Positions 23,011-34,570 of a stretch of 64,000 bases of DNA are shown in pieces. The stretch lies in the NCBI RefSeq assembly GCF_000264785.1, contig NZ_AFJI01000008.1, positions 24,327 to 88,326 of the forward strand, read 5' to 3'. The position numbers and the translations under genes are program-made. Source of the stretch: Edwardsiella ictaluri ATCC 33202. Lineage in GTDB: Bacteria; Pseudomonadota; Gammaproteobacteria; Enterobacterales; Enterobacteriaceae. Within the stretch, counting starts at the first letter, position 1, and each line of letters opens with the position of its first letter. Under the pieces are notes generated by a model that saw nothing but the letters and a program-made list of their open reading frames with translations, searched no databases and was not told where the DNA came from.

Positions 23011-24402
23011 GTGTCACTTTCGCTTTGGCAGCAGTGTCTTGCCCGATTGCAGGATGAGTTACCTGCCACAGAATTCAGCATGTGGATCCGTCCTCTTCAG
23101 GCGGAGCTCAGTGACAACACGCTGGCGCTGTATGCGCCTAACCGCTTTGTTCTTGATTGGGTTCGTGATAAATATATTAATAATATTAATGGCTTGCTGA
23201 ATGATTTTTGCGGTTCCGATGCGCCGGTGTTGCGTTTTGAGGTGGGCAGTAAGCCGATAGTCCCGGTTGCGGTCAGCAGCGCCGCCAGCAGCGGCGCGAG
23301 CGTGCCGCCGGCCGCCGTACGGGCCAGCAGTCTGGCGCGACCGAGCTGGGAGCGGGTTACTGCGCAGCCGGAGCTCTCCTACCGCTCCAACGTTAATCCT
23401 AAGCACACCTTCGATAACTTTGTTGAGGGTAAGTCTAACCAGCTGGCGCGCGCGGCGGCGCGTCAGGTGGCGGATAATCCGGGTGGTGCCTATAATCCGC
23501 TGTTTCTATACGGCGGTACCGGCTTGGGTAAAACGCACCTGCTGCATGCGGTAGGCAACGGCATCATGGCGCGTAAGCCTAATGCCAAAGTGGTATACAT
23601 GCACTCTGAGCGTTTTGTTCAGGATATGGTCAAGGCGCTGCAGAATAATGCTATTGAAGAGTTCAAGCGCTACTACCGCTCTGTCGATGCGCTGTTAATA
23701 GACGATATTCAGTTTTTTGCCAATAAGGAGCGCTCACAGGAGGAGTTTTTCCACACCTTTAATGCGCTGCTGGAGGGCAATCAGCAAATCATCCTGACTT
23801 CCGATCGCTATCCTAAGGAGATCAATGGGGTAGAGGACCGCTTGAAGTCGCGCTTCGGCTGGGGACTGACGGTGGCCATTGAGCCGCCGGAGCTGGAGAC
23901 GCGGGTTGCTATTCTGATGAAAAAAGCCGATGAAAACGACATTCGTCTGCCGGGCGAAGTGGCTTTCTTTATTGCCAAACGCCTGCGCTCGAACGTCCGC
24001 GAGCTGGAGGGGGCACTGAACCGGGTTATCGCCAACGCCAACTTTACCGGGCGGGCGATCACCATTGATTTTGTACGCGAAGCGCTGCGTGATCTGCTGG
24101 CGCTGCAGGAAAAGCTGGTCACTATCGACAACATCCAGAAGACGGTGGCGGAGTACTATAAAATTAAAGTGGCCGACCTGCTGTCCAAGCGCCGCTCCCG
24201 CTCCGTTGCCCGCCCACGCCAGATGGCGATGGCGTTGGCCAAGGAGCTGACCAACCACAGTCTGCCGGAGATCGGCGATGCCTTTGGTGGCCGGGACCAT
24301 ACCACGGTGCTGCACGCCTGTCGTAAGATTGAGCAGCTGCGTGAAGAAAGTCACGATATAAAAGAAGATTTTTCTAATTTAATCAGAACGTTGTCATCCT
24401 AA
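23011..24402 (+). CDS. dnaA: Chromosomal replication initiator DnaA
   Basis: AAA+ ATPase that binds DnaA boxes and opens oriC. The GTG start at 23011 preceded by GGAG (as in E. coli) gives 463 residues beginning [20 protein letters not shown]. Domain I is at the N-terminus, followed by a variable Ala/Ser-rich linker (about 88-110). Walker A GGTGLGKT is at 168-175, Walker B in LLIDDIQFF, and the domain IV DNA-binding signature in [11 protein letters not shown]. Another GTG four codons upstream is less likely. It leads the dnaA-dnaN-recF-gyrB cluster. Confidence 0.98.
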   Translation: MSLSLWQQCLARLQDELPATEFSMWIRPLQAELSDNTLALYAPNRFVLDWVRDKYINNINGLLNDFCGSDAPVLRFEVGSKPIVPVAVSSAASSGASVPPAAVRASSLARPSWERVTAQPELSYRSNVNPKHTFDNFVEGKSNQLARAAARQVADNPGGAYNPLFLYGGTGLGKTHLLHAVGNGIMARKPNAKVVYMHSERFVQDMVKALQNNAIEEFKRYYRSVDALLIDDIQFFANKERSQEEFFHTFNALLEGNQQIILTSDRYPKEINGVEDRLKSRFGWGLTVAIEPPELETRVAILMKKADENDIRLPGEVAFFIAKRLRSNVRELEGALNRVIANANFTGRAITIDFVREALRDLLALQEKLVTIDNIQKTVAEYYKIKVADLLSKRRSRSVARPRQMAMALAKELTNHSLPEIGDAFGGRDHTTVLHACRKIEQLREESHDIKEDFSNLIRTLSS

Positions 24403-24426
24403 TTACCTAATAATCATCGTAGCGAT

Positions 24427-25527
24427 ATGAAATTTATTGTTGAGCGTGAGCATCTTATCAAGCCGTTGCAACAGGTGAGCAGCCCGCTGGGCGGGCGTCC
24501 TACGTTGCCGATTCTGGGTAACCTGTTGCTGCAGGTGGAAGATGGCCATCTGTCGCTGACCGGCACCGATCTCGAGATGGAGATGGTGGCCAGGGTACCC
24601 CTGGTACAGCCCCATGAAGCGGGAGCGACGACGGTCCCGGCGCGTAAGTTTCTGGATATTTGCCGCGGTCTGCCGGACGGCGCCGAAATCTCGGTGGCGT
24701 TGGACGGCGATCGCATGCTGGTTCGCTCCGGGCGCAGCCGTTTTTCTCTGTCTACTCTACCGGCAGCTGATTTTCCAAACCTGGATGACTGGCAGAGCGA
24801 GGTAGAGTTTACTCTGCCGCAGGCTACGCTGAAGCGCCTGATCGAGGCGACGCAGTTTTCCATGGCCCATCAGGACGTCCGCTATTATCTGAACGGTATG
24901 CTGTTTGAAACCGAGGGCGAAGAGCTACGCACCGTGGCGACGGACGGTCATCGCCTGGCAGTCTGTTCAATGCCTATCGGGCAGAGCCTGCCGAGCCATT
25001 CGGTGATCGTACCGCGTAAAGGCGTCATTGAGCTGATGCGTCTGCTGGACGGTGGCGAGACGCCGCTGCGCCTGCAGATTGGCAGCAATAACCTGCGCGC
25101 CCATGTCGGGGGGTTCATATTTACCTCCAAGCTGGTTGATGGACGTTTCCCTGATTATCGTCGCGTATTGCCAAAAAATCCGGATAAAGCCCTGGAGGCA
25201 GGTTGTGACGAACTGAAGCAGGCCTTTGCCCGCGCGGCGATCCTCTCCAATGAGAAATTCCGCGGCGTACGCTTGCATGTCAGCCATAACCAGCTGAAGA
25301 TCACGGCCAACAACCCGGAGCAAGAAGAGGCCGAGGAGCTGCTGGATGTGGACTATCCGGGCAGCGATCTGGAGATCGGCTTTAACGTGAGCTATGTTCT
25401 GGATGTGTTAAACGCCCTGAAGTGTGAGCGGGTGGTGATGATGCTGACGGATGCGGTTTCCAGCGTACAGATCGAAGATGCCGCCAGTCAGGCGGCAGTG
25501 TATGTCGTGATGCCGATGCGTCTGTAA
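24427..25527 (+). CDS. dnaN: DNA polymerase III beta sliding clamp
   Basis: Ring-shaped processivity clamp that tethers DNA polymerase III and other partners to DNA. It has 366 residues, the standard length, with three clamp domains. The N-terminus MKFIVEREHLIKPLQQVSSP and the C-terminus VYVVMPMRL (hydrophobic cleft region) are canonical. It lies 24 bases after dnaA in the same orientation. Confidence 0.98.
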   Translation: MKFIVEREHLIKPLQQVSSPLGGRPTLPILGNLLLQVEDGHLSLTGTDLEMEMVARVPLVQPHEAGATTVPARKFLDICRGLPDGAEISVALDGDRMLVRSGRSRFSLSTLPAADFPNLDDWQSEVEFTLPQATLKRLIEATQFSMAHQDVRYYLNGMLFETEGEELRTVATDGHRLAVCSMPIGQSLPSHSVIVPRKGVIELMRLLDGGETPLRLQIGSNNLRAHVGGFIFTSKLVDGRFPDYRRVLPKNPDKALEAGCDELKQAFARAAILSNEKFRGVRLHVSHNQLKITANNPEQEEAEELLDVDYPGSDLEIGFNVSYVLDVLNALKCERVVMMLTDAVSSVQIEDAASQAAVYVVMPMRL

Positions 25528-25603
25528 CGATGTTTACCTTTTGCCCGCGTAGTGAGTCACCGCGCTGCGACGGATCCGCCGCGGTTATGGCAGGGCGGTG
25601 TGC

Positions 25604-26680
25604 ATGGCATTGACCCGTCTGGTGATCCGTGATTTTCGTAATATCGAAGAGGCTGATCTCGCGTTGGCCCCTGGATTTAATTTTTTGGTCGGCGCCAACG
25701 GCAGTGGAAAGACCAGCGTGCTGGAGGCTATCTATACGCTGGGGCACGGGCGGGCGTTTCGCAGCCTACAGGCCGGGCGGGTGATCCGTCACGACTGCTC
25801 TGCGTTCGTGTTGCATGGCCGCATTGATGACGGTGGCGGGCGGGAGCGGGCGGTCGGGCTGAGCAAGGATCGCCAGGGGGACAGCAAGGTTCGCATCGAC
25901 GGCAGCGACGGCCATAAAGTGGCTGAGCTGGCGCAGATGCTGCCGATGCAGCTGATCACCCCGGAGGGATTCACCCTGCTCAATGGCGGACCTAAATACC
26001 GGCGGGCCTTCCTGGACTGGGGCTGTTTTCACGGAGAGCGGAGCTTTTTTACCGCGTGGAACAATCTGCGGCGGGTGTTGAAACAGCGTAACGCCGCGCT
26101 GCGTCAGGTGACGCGCTATGCCCAAATCCGCCCCTGGGATCAGGAGCTGGTGCCGCTGGCCGAACAGGTCAGCGCGCTGCGGGCGGCCTACAGTGAGGCT
26201 ATCGCCCAGGACATTGCGGCGACCTGCAGCCAGTTTTTGCCAGAGTATGCGCTCTCCTTTTCGTTTATGCGTGGCTGGGATCGCGAGAGCGATTATGCAG
26301 CGCTGCTGGAGCGTCACTTTGAGCGCGATCGGGCGCTGACCTATACCGCACAGGGGCCGCACAAAGCGGACTTCCGTATCCGCGCCGACGGTACGCCGGT
26401 TGAGGATTTGCTGTCGCGTGGGCAGCTAAAATTGTTGATGTGCGCGCTGCGCCTCGCACAGGGGGAATACCTGACGCGCCACAGCGGCCGTCAGTGTCTG
26501 TATCTGATCGATGACTTCGCCTCTGAGCTGGATGCCGGGCGGCGCCGTTTGCTTGCCGAACGGCTGAAATCCACCGGCGCACAGGTGTTTGTCAGCGCGG
26601 TCAATGCCGATCAGATCGGCGACATGGTTGATGAAAAGGGCAAGATGTTCCACGTGGAACAAGGTAAAATAGCCGTTTAG
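25604..26680 (+). CDS. recF: DNA repair ATPase RecF
   Basis: SMC-like ATPase that, with RecO and RecR, loads RecA at single-strand gaps. It has 358 residues from the ATG at 25604. A GTG two codons earlier is in frame. Walker A GANGSGKT lies at 30-37, the ABC-type signature in [17 protein letters not shown], and Walker B in [11 protein letters not shown]. The gap to dnaN is 76 bases, wider than in E. coli. gyrB follows after 43 bases. Confidence 0.97.
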   Translation: MALTRLVIRDFRNIEEADLALAPGFNFLVGANGSGKTSVLEAIYTLGHGRAFRSLQAGRVIRHDCSAFVLHGRIDDGGGRERAVGLSKDRQGDSKVRIDGSDGHKVAELAQMLPMQLITPEGFTLLNGGPKYRRAFLDWGCFHGERSFFTAWNNLRRVLKQRNAALRQVTRYAQIRPWDQELVPLAEQVSALRAAYSEAIAQDIAATCSQFLPEYALSFSFMRGWDRESDYAALLERHFERDRALTYTAQGPHKADFRIRADGTPVEDLLSRGQLKLLMCALRLAQGEYLTRHSGRQCLYLIDDFASELDAGRRRLLAERLKSTGAQVFVSAVNADQIGDMVDEKGKMFHVEQGKIAV

Positions 26681-26699
26681 ATTCGATTTATTACGATAG

Positions 26700-29138
<2,439 letters not shown>

Positions 29139-29164
29139 TCGCGTATTGTTAAGTCAGTATTTAA

Positions 29165-29187
29165 GGGGACGGGAACGTCCCCTTTTG
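29165..29187 (+). terminator. Terminator of gyrB
   Basis: GGGGACG / CGTCCCC stem with a GGAA tetraloop, followed by TTTT, 26 bases after the gyrB stop. Confidence 0.82.
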
Positions 29188-29227
29188 CTGTGCAATTGCC
29201 AGCGAGCATCGAGTAAGGGAGAGAATC

Positions 29228-30046
29228 ATGCCAATAAAATTGATCGCCATCGACCTTGATGGAACGTTGTTGAACGAAGCGCGGGAAATCACGCCGGCGG
29301 TCAAGGCGGCCATTGCCGCCGCGCGTCGGCAAGGCGTTCGCGTGGTCTTAGCCACCGGGCGCCCGTTGGTTGGGGTACAGCGTTATCTCCAGGAGCTGGG
29401 GTTGGATAGCGCCGGGGAGTATTGCCTGTGCAACAACGGGGGGCTGATTGTCCATGCGGACAGCGGAGAGACCCTGTTTGAGACTGCGTTGGACTATGGC
29501 GACTACCGCTATCTGGAGGCGTTGGCACGAGAGGTGAACTGTCATTTTCACGCACTGGACGCTGATCGTCTGTTTACTGCCAATAAGGATATCAGTAAGT
29601 ATACGGTGCATGAGTCCTTTATTACCGGCATACCGCTCTATTTTTGCCCGGCAGAACAGATGGATCCCTCCCTGCGTTTCCCCAAAGTGATGATGATCGA
29701 TCACCCGGCGGTGCTGGAGGCGGCGATCGCACGCATTCCTGCGCAGGTATATCAACGCTATACCCTGCTGCGTAGCAGCCCTTTCTTCTTGGAAATTTTG
29801 CATCGCGATGTGGATAAGGGAAAAGGGATCGCGCGTCTGGCACAGCATCTGGGTATCGAGCGTCAGGCGGTGATGTGCATCGGTGATCATGGCAATGATT
29901 TAGCGATGATCGAGTATGCCGGTCTAGGGGTCGCGATGGGTAATGCCGAAGCGGCTATTCTGGAGGCAGCGCAGCATGTGACGGCCAGTAACCGTGAAGA
30001 TGGGGTGGCGCAGGCGATTCGGCAGTGGGTGCTTAATGCCGCCTAA
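29228..30046 (+). CDS. yidA: HAD-superfamily sugar-phosphate phosphatase YidA
   Basis: Cof-type (IIB) HAD phosphatase. The E. coli enzyme hydrolyses sugar phosphates such as erythrose-4-P and glucose-1-P. It has 272 residues. Motif I is IAIDLDGTLLN (D9, D11) and motif II is LATGRPLVG. The conserved Lys is in RDVDKGKGIARL, and motif IV is MCIGDHGNDLAMIEYAG. The C2 cap domain fills the middle. It follows gyrB across a terminator, as in E. coli. Confidence 0.94.
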   Translation: MPIKLIAIDLDGTLLNEAREITPAVKAAIAAARRQGVRVVLATGRPLVGVQRYLQELGLDSAGEYCLCNNGGLIVHADSGETLFETALDYGDYRYLEALAREVNCHFHALDADRLFTANKDISKYTVHESFITGIPLYFCPAEQMDPSLRFPKVMMIDHPAVLEAAIARIPAQVYQRYTLLRSSPFFLEILHRDVDKGKGIARLAQHLGIERQAVMCIGDHGNDLAMIEYAGLGVAMGNAEAAILEAAQHVTASNREDGVAQAIRQWVLNAA

Positions 30047-30122
30047 ATCAGCGAGATAAAACCATCGTCTCGTGATGATACCTGGTTTATGCTGGGGGAA
30101 AGTAGGCCGTCAAGAGGTTCCT

Positions 30123-31421
30123 ATGCGTCATCCTTCAGAAGTACAGCTGACCCACGATGCCCGTGGACATCAGTTGACCAATACCGGCGTTTGGACTCCG
30201 GATAGCCACTGGATCGCTTACGATGTCCGCCCACACGGTGGCTCGTTTAGCGGCGTGACCATTGAGCGGGTCAGCGTGCCGGATGGACAGTGCGAGGTTA
30301 TCTATCATGCCGGCGATGAGGCCTGTGTCGGTGTGGTCACGGTAGCGCCGACGCTGCCGGAGCGCTATGTTTTCATCCATGGTCCGGAGCATCCCGATGC
30401 GCAGTGGCAGTATGACTTCCATCATCGGCGTGGCGCCATCGTTAGCGCCGATCGCCCTGGCCAGGCCGAGACTCTGGACGCGTTATCGATCACCGCTCCA
30501 TATCTCCCCGGGGCCTTGCGCGGAGGTTCCCATGTGCATGTCTTCAGCCCGGATGGTTCACGCCTGAGTTTTACCTATAACGATCATGTGATGCATGAGC
30601 ATTGCCCTGAGCGCGATCAGCGCAACATCGGGGTAGCCTTGCCGATGGGAGCGGTGCGCGTGAAGAAACAGCACCCACGCGAGTATGACGGCAGCCACTT
30701 CTGTGTCCTGGTCAGTGCGACGACGCCGACACCGCGGCCCGGTAGTGATGATATTACCCGGGCTTACGAAGAGGGATGGATCGGTAAGCAGGGATACCTA
30801 AAAGAGGATGGTCAGCACCAACGTTGGGCGTTGGCATTTATCGGCGATACTTTGGATCTGGACGGTCGCCGCGTTGCGGAGCTGTTTATCGTCGATCTAC
30901 CGGCGGAGATGGCGGCCTATCGATGCGCAGGGGATCAACCATTGCAGGGGACCCTCTCGTCGCTTCCTGCGCCACCGGCCGGCATCTGCCAGCGGCGTTT
31001 AACCTTTACCCATCAACGGCGTCATCCCGGCCTGGCAACGGTGCCACGCCATTGGGTACGCAGTGCGCCGGACGGCAGTGCTATCGCTTTCCTGATGAGG
31101 GATGAGCAGGGTGTGGTGCAGCTGTGGCTGATCTCACCTAATGGCGGTGAGGCCCGCCAGATCACGCACGGCGCGCATGATGTTCAATCTGCTTTTAACT
31201 GGCATCCGGATGGGCGCTCGGTGCTGATGGTGATGGATAACAGCGTGGTGCGCTGCGATGTGGCCAGCGGCGCTGTCACCCGGATCACCGGGCGTACGGC
31301 GCAGCCCCCCTGTGCTGACGCCGTCATACCGTCACCGGATGGCCGCTGGGTAGCCTATATGCGAGAGGTTAACGGTTGGACGCAAATTTTTGTCGCCCGT
31401 CTGACCTCAGATGGCGAGTAG
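30123..31421 (+). CDS. yidR: YidR family protein (DUF3748), TolB-like beta propeller
   Basis: A 432-residue protein similar along its length to E. coli YidR, whose function is unknown. It carries TolB/WD40-like repeats: WTPDSHWIAYDVRP near the start, VHVFSPDGSRLSFTYNDHVM, VRSAPDGSAIAFLMRDEQG, FNWHPDGRSVLMVMD and IPSPDGRWVAYMREV, each an S/xPDG blade motif. No signal peptide is apparent. The ATG at 30123 is preferred to an in-frame start 17 codons earlier because AAGAGG lies just before it and the family begins here. It is convergent with yidQ, with six bases between the stops. Confidence 0.9.
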   Translation: MRHPSEVQLTHDARGHQLTNTGVWTPDSHWIAYDVRPHGGSFSGVTIERVSVPDGQCEVIYHAGDEACVGVVTVAPTLPERYVFIHGPEHPDAQWQYDFHHRRGAIVSADRPGQAETLDALSITAPYLPGALRGGSHVHVFSPDGSRLSFTYNDHVMHEHCPERDQRNIGVALPMGAVRVKKQHPREYDGSHFCVLVSATTPTPRPGSDDITRAYEEGWIGKQGYLKEDGQHQRWALAFIGDTLDLDGRRVAELFIVDLPAEMAAYRCAGDQPLQGTLSSLPAPPAGICQRRLTFTHQRRHPGLATVPRHWVRSAPDGSAIAFLMRDEQGVVQLWLISPNGGEARQITHGAHDVQSAFNWHPDGRSVLMVMDNSVVRCDVASGAVTRITGRTAQPPCADAVIPSPDGRWVAYMREVNGWTQIFVARLTSDGE

Positions 31422-31427
31422 CTTCGG

Positions 31428-31778
31428 TCAGTTCTCTGGTGCTGCCGGCGGCACCATACCGTTGGTAGCGCTGGCCTGCTCGGCGCGCTGCACCCGGGCG
31501 CGCGGCGATTCTGTGGCTGGCTCGTCGTCGGTGCGGTAGTAGTCATAGGGCAACAGCAGCGTATCGACGAGCGCCGACAGCGGTAGATCCAATACTAACA
31601 GTGGGCGCATGACCCAGCCGCTCTCCTCGCTGCTGATCATCTGCAGATCGTTTTTGGTTCCCGCATAGTAGCCCTGGTGGGGGCCGACGCGCGTCATGAC
31701 GCTGGAACATCCGCTGCTGAGTAACAGCATGCTCCCGGCAAGCAGGAGCGTGGTATGGCGCACGAAGGGTGTAGTCAT
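31428..31778 (-). CDS. yidQ: YidQ/YceK family outer-membrane lipoprotein
   Basis: A 116-residue lipoprotein. The signal peptide MTTPFVRHTTLLLAGSMLLL ends in the lipobox LSSGC, giving a lipidated Cys at about residue 23. The mature part starts SSVMTRVGPHQGYYAGTKND and contains LLVLDLPLSALVDTLLLPYD, the hallmark of DUF1375 (YceK/YidQ). The function is unknown. The start at 31778 is chosen because it precedes the signal peptide. The open frame extends 24 codons further without similarity. Confidence 0.9.
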   Translation of the reverse strand: MTTPFVRHTTLLLAGSMLLLSSGCSSVMTRVGPHQGYYAGTKNDLQMISSEESGWVMRPLLVLDLPLSALVDTLLLPYDYYRTDDEPATESPRARVQRAEQASATNGMVPPAAPEN

Positions 31779-31919
31779 AGTGTCATCCTGGGCTGATTCC
31801 AATCTGCCGCCGTCTCTTTCGGCCACGCTGCTTAGCATATACCGTAACATTGACGCTGTGTTTGTTTTTCAGCCAAATTTTATCAATCTGTGCTGTATCA
31901 TAAAATTTAGATGATACTG

Positions 31920-31947
31920 CTTGAAAACGTCAGAATCGTCGCCATCT
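31920..31947 (+). promoter_or_regulatory. Sigma-32 heat-shock promoter of ibpA
   Basis: CTTGAAA at 31920-31926, a 13-base spacer, then CGCCATCT at 31940-31947. The sigma32 consensus is CTTGAAA-N13/14-CCCCATNT, so this is nearly perfect. It lies about 105 bases upstream of the ibpA start codon, leaving room for the thermometer-like leader. Confidence 0.88.
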
Positions 31948-32021
31948 TATTATCAGGGAAATAATGAATACGCCGATAGGGTACTCATTTCATCAATCTG
32001 TCCATTGAGAAGATTATTTCA

Positions 32022-32052
32022 TCCTCGCTACATTGTTTAGGGGGTTATCGCT
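32022..32052 (+). promoter_or_regulatory. ROSE-like RNA thermometer segment, ibpA leader
   Basis: The leader has UCGCU at 32025-32029, matching the UYGCU motif of ROSE elements. It is followed after a short spacer by the ribosome site AGGGGG at 32039-32044. UCCUC (32022-32026) can pair with the G-run and hide the ribosome site at low temperature. ROSE control of small heat-shock genes is known; the fold here was only drawn by hand. Confidence 0.6.
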
Positions 32053-32466
32053 ATGCGTAATTTTGATTTGGCTCCGTTGTACCGTTCTGCCATCGGATTC
32101 GATCGTTTATTTAATCTTATTGAATCGGGCCAGAATAATACCAATGGGGGATATCCTCCATATAATGTTGAGCTGGTAGATGATAATCACTACCGTATTT
32201 CTATTGCCGTTGCTGGCTTTGATGAGGCAGAGCTTGAGATAATATATCACGTTAACTCATTAATTATTAAAGGGTCCCATCTGGTGAGCGACAAGCGGCG
32301 AACCTATTTGTATCAGGGGATCGCCGAACGTAATTTCGAGCGTAAATTTCAGTTGGCTGAGCACATTCATATCAATGAAGCTCGACTGGAGAATGGACTA
32401 TTATTTATCGACTTGGAGCGTATTGTTCCCGAGTCGCAGCAGGCGCGTAAGATTGATATAAAATAA
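32053..32466 (+). CDS. ibpA: Small heat-shock protein IbpA
   Basis: Holdase of the alpha-crystallin (Hsp20) family that coats aggregates and prepares them for disaggregation by ClpB/DnaK. It has 137 residues. The N-terminus [20 protein letters not shown] and the alpha-crystallin domain ([20 protein letters not shown] to [12 protein letters not shown]) match E. coli IbpA. The C-terminal IxI-type segment is KIDIK. Positions about 95-102 (EIIYHVNS) are more diverged. It has a sigma32 promoter and thermometer-like leader and is followed by ibpB. Confidence 0.97.
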   Translation: MRNFDLAPLYRSAIGFDRLFNLIESGQNNTNGGYPPYNVELVDDNHYRISIAVAGFDEAELEIIYHVNSLIIKGSHLVSDKRRTYLYQGIAERNFERKFQLAEHIHINEARLENGLLFIDLERIVPESQQARKIDIK

Positions 32467-32519
32467 CGAAAGTTGGCTGGTTGGCTATTGTTTTTTTTGC
32501 CTGCCTTAGGGGATAAGGT

Positions 32520-32575
32520 AGGTGGGAAATATCCCACCTGAGCATTATTAACATCTCGCTTCTTAGAAGGAGTAT
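32520..32575 (+). promoter_or_regulatory. ibpB leader: hairpin plus ROSE-like ribosome-site block
   Basis: A perfect 8-bp hairpin AGGTGGGA / TCCCACCT (32520-32539) comes first. Then UCGCU at 32556-32560 lies just before CUUCUUAGAAGGAG, in which CUUC can pair with the GGAG of the ribosome site (32569-32572). The UCGCU motif also occurs in the ibpA leader. This suggests separate thermal control of ibpB translation in the shared transcript. Confidence 0.55.
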
Positions 32576-32581
32576 ATGAAC

Positions 32582-33049
32582 ATGCGTAATTATGATCTTG
32601 CACCGCTAATGCGCCAGTGGATTGGTTTTGACAAGCTGGCTAATGCCATGCAGACCTCACTGGAGCCGCAGGGATTTCCACCGTATAACATTGAAAAAAG
32701 TGATGATAACCACTACCGCATCTCTTTGGCGCTGGCCGGATTTCGCCAGAGTGAGCTGGATCTTGAGGTCGAAGGCCCACGCCTGACAGTACGCGGTAAC
32801 CCGGTCAAGCCGGAAAAGCCAGTGGAGTATCTGCATCAGGGGCTGGTATGCAAAGCCTTTGAGTTGAGTTTTACGCTGGCAGAGCACCTGACGGTAGAGG
32901 GCGCTGCCTTTGAGAACGGTCTATTGAATATCGATCTGGTACGTCACGTACCGGAGGCGCTCCAGCCACAGCGTATTGTCATCAGTGCCGCGCCGCGCGA
33001 TCCCGCGGCGCTTGAATGTCGGAATGAACCGGATACCCATCAGCAATAA
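32582..33049 (+). CDS. ibpB: Small heat-shock protein IbpB
   Basis: Partner of IbpA in binding aggregated proteins. It has 155 residues from the ATG at 32582 (family start [19 protein letters not shown]), 9 bases after the AGGAG site. An ATG two codons earlier is also possible. The alpha-crystallin domain runs from [20 protein letters not shown] to [12 protein letters not shown]. The C-terminus is longer than in E. coli (ends RNEPDTHQQ) and holds the IVI motif in PQRIVIS. It is co-transcribed with ibpA, with a terminator after it. Confidence 0.96.
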   Translation: MRNYDLAPLMRQWIGFDKLANAMQTSLEPQGFPPYNIEKSDDNHYRISLALAGFRQSELDLEVEGPRLTVRGNPVKPEKPVEYLHQGLVCKAFELSFTLAEHLTVEGAAFENGLLNIDLVRHVPEALQPQRIVISAAPRDPAALECRNEPDTHQQ

Positions 33050-33092
33050 TCAGATCCACCATACCCTCCGTGGGTATAAACCCTCTCGATTT

Positions 33093-33119
33093 GGCGCAGC
33101 CGTTGCTGCGCCTTTTTTA
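33093..33119 (+). terminator. Terminator of ibpAB
   Basis: GGCGCAGC / GCTGCGCC stem with a CGTT loop, followed by six T, 43 bases after the ibpB stop. Confidence 0.9.
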
Positions 33120-33239
33120 TTCTGTAATTTTAAATTTTTCCAGAATAATCAAAATAAAGGGACTTAGTGGTTGACTTGTCGCATCGTCCAACTGCAGGTA
33201 ATGTGGCTGTTTTATCCCTAATCCCCCGCGTGGTCTGCT

Positions 33240-34499
33240 ATGACGTTTTCTGCTTTTGGCGAGAGATTTACCCGTTACTCTGCAATCACCCGTCTGATGG
33301 ACGATCTCAATAGTGGCCTGCGTACGCCCGGCACCATTATGCTGGGCGGTGGTAACCCGGCACGGATTGTGCAGATGGAAGATTATTTTACCTCCCTATA
33401 CCGTGAACTGCTGGAGGAGGGGACGCTGGGCGAAGCGCTGTGCAACTATGATGGGCCACAGGGTAAAGATACGCTGCTGGAGGCGTTGGCCAGACTGCTG
33501 TCAGAACAGTATGGCTGGCCGATTGGAGCACAAAATATTGCACTGACTAATGGTAGTCAGAGCGCGTTTTTCTACCTCTTTAACCTGTTTGCGGGACGGT
33601 GCAGCGATGGCGCTCGGCGGCGGATCCTGTTTCCACTGGCGCCGGAGTATATCGGTTATGCCGACGCCGGCCTGGAGGATGATCTGTTTGTTGCGCACAA
33701 GCCCAGCATTGCCCTGTTGCCGCAGGGGCAGTTTAAGTACCATATCGACTTCGATCGCCTGAAGATTGAGGATGACATTGGACTGATCTGCGTATCGCGT
33801 CCAACCAACCCAACCGGGAACGTGCTGACGGATGAAGAGCTGACCCGACTGGACGCTCTGGCGCGGCAGCACCGCATCCCACTGCTGATCGATAATGCCT
33901 ACGGGGTGCCCTTTCCCGGTATCCTCTTTACCGATGTGACGCCGCAGTGGAATCCGAATACGATCCTGTGTATGAGTTTGTCGAAACTAGGGTTACCGGG
34001 CGTGCGCTGCGGGATCGTGGTGGCTGACGAACGAACCATTCAGGCGCTGAGCAATATGAACGGCGTCATCAGTCTCTCTCCGGGCAGCATGGGTCCCGCG
34101 TTGGCGCTGCGGATGATCGAGCGCGGCGACCTGCTGCGGCTGAGCCGCGAGGTGATCCGCCCTTTCTATCAGCAACGCGTTGACCAGACGCTGGCGATTC
34201 TTCGCCGCTATCTGCCGGAGGAGCGCTGCCTGATCCACCGCCCAGAGGGGGCGATTTTTCTTTGGCTATGGTTTAAGGATCTACCGATTGGCAGCGAGGT
34301 GCTGTATCAGCGACTGAAACAGCGCGGCGTACTGATGGTTCCCGGCGACCACTTTTTCCCGGGGCTGGCGCAGGATTGGCCACATACCCGGCAGTGTATG
34401 CGCATGAACTATGTGCCGGATCCGGCGTTGATTGAGCGCGGGGTACAGATCCTGGCAGAAGAGGTCGAGCGCGCCTACCGGGAAGCGGGCGCCGCCTAG
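33240..34499 (+). CDS. avtA: Valine-pyruvate aminotransferase (transaminase C)
   Basis: PLP-dependent enzyme that interconverts valine plus pyruvate with 2-oxoisovalerate plus alanine, contributing to alanine synthesis. It has 419 residues, fold type I. ALCNYDGPQGKDTLLEAL, ALTNGSQSAFFYLFNLFAG and SRPTNPTGNVLTDEEL are conserved. The PLP lysine lies in CMSLSKLGLPGVRCG, and the substrate-binding Arg is in QCMRMNYVP. No ribosome site stands out before the ATG at 33240, but the E. coli protein starts at the same residue. Confidence 0.97.
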   Translation: MTFSAFGERFTRYSAITRLMDDLNSGLRTPGTIMLGGGNPARIVQMEDYFTSLYRELLEEGTLGEALCNYDGPQGKDTLLEALARLLSEQYGWPIGAQNIALTNGSQSAFFYLFNLFAGRCSDGARRRILFPLAPEYIGYADAGLEDDLFVAHKPSIALLPQGQFKYHIDFDRLKIEDDIGLICVSRPTNPTGNVLTDEELTRLDALARQHRIPLLIDNAYGVPFPGILFTDVTPQWNPNTILCMSLSKLGLPGVRCGIVVADERTIQALSNMNGVISLSPGSMGPALALRMIERGDLLRLSREVIRPFYQQRVDQTLAILRRYLPEERCLIHRPEGAIFLWLWFKDLPIGSEVLYQRLKQRGVLMVPGDHFFPGLAQDWPHTRQCMRMNYVPDPALIERGVQILAEEVERAYREAGAA

Positions 34500-34520
34500 C
34501 GGGGCATTTGCCGTCAAGGT

Positions 34521-34550
34521 AAAAAACCCGGCATCAGCGCCGGGTTTTTT
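34521..34550. terminator. Bidirectional terminator between avtA and yiaF
   Basis: AACCCGGC / GCCGGGTT stem with a 6-base loop, flanked by A-run and T-run, between convergent avtA and yiaF. Confidence 0.9.
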
Positions 34551-34570
34551 ATCGCCTTGCGATAGGCCTT

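Noticed and set aside
32476..32496. Possible sigma-54 promoter in front of ibpB
   Set aside because: The GG and GC elements are about 14 bases apart instead of the required 10.
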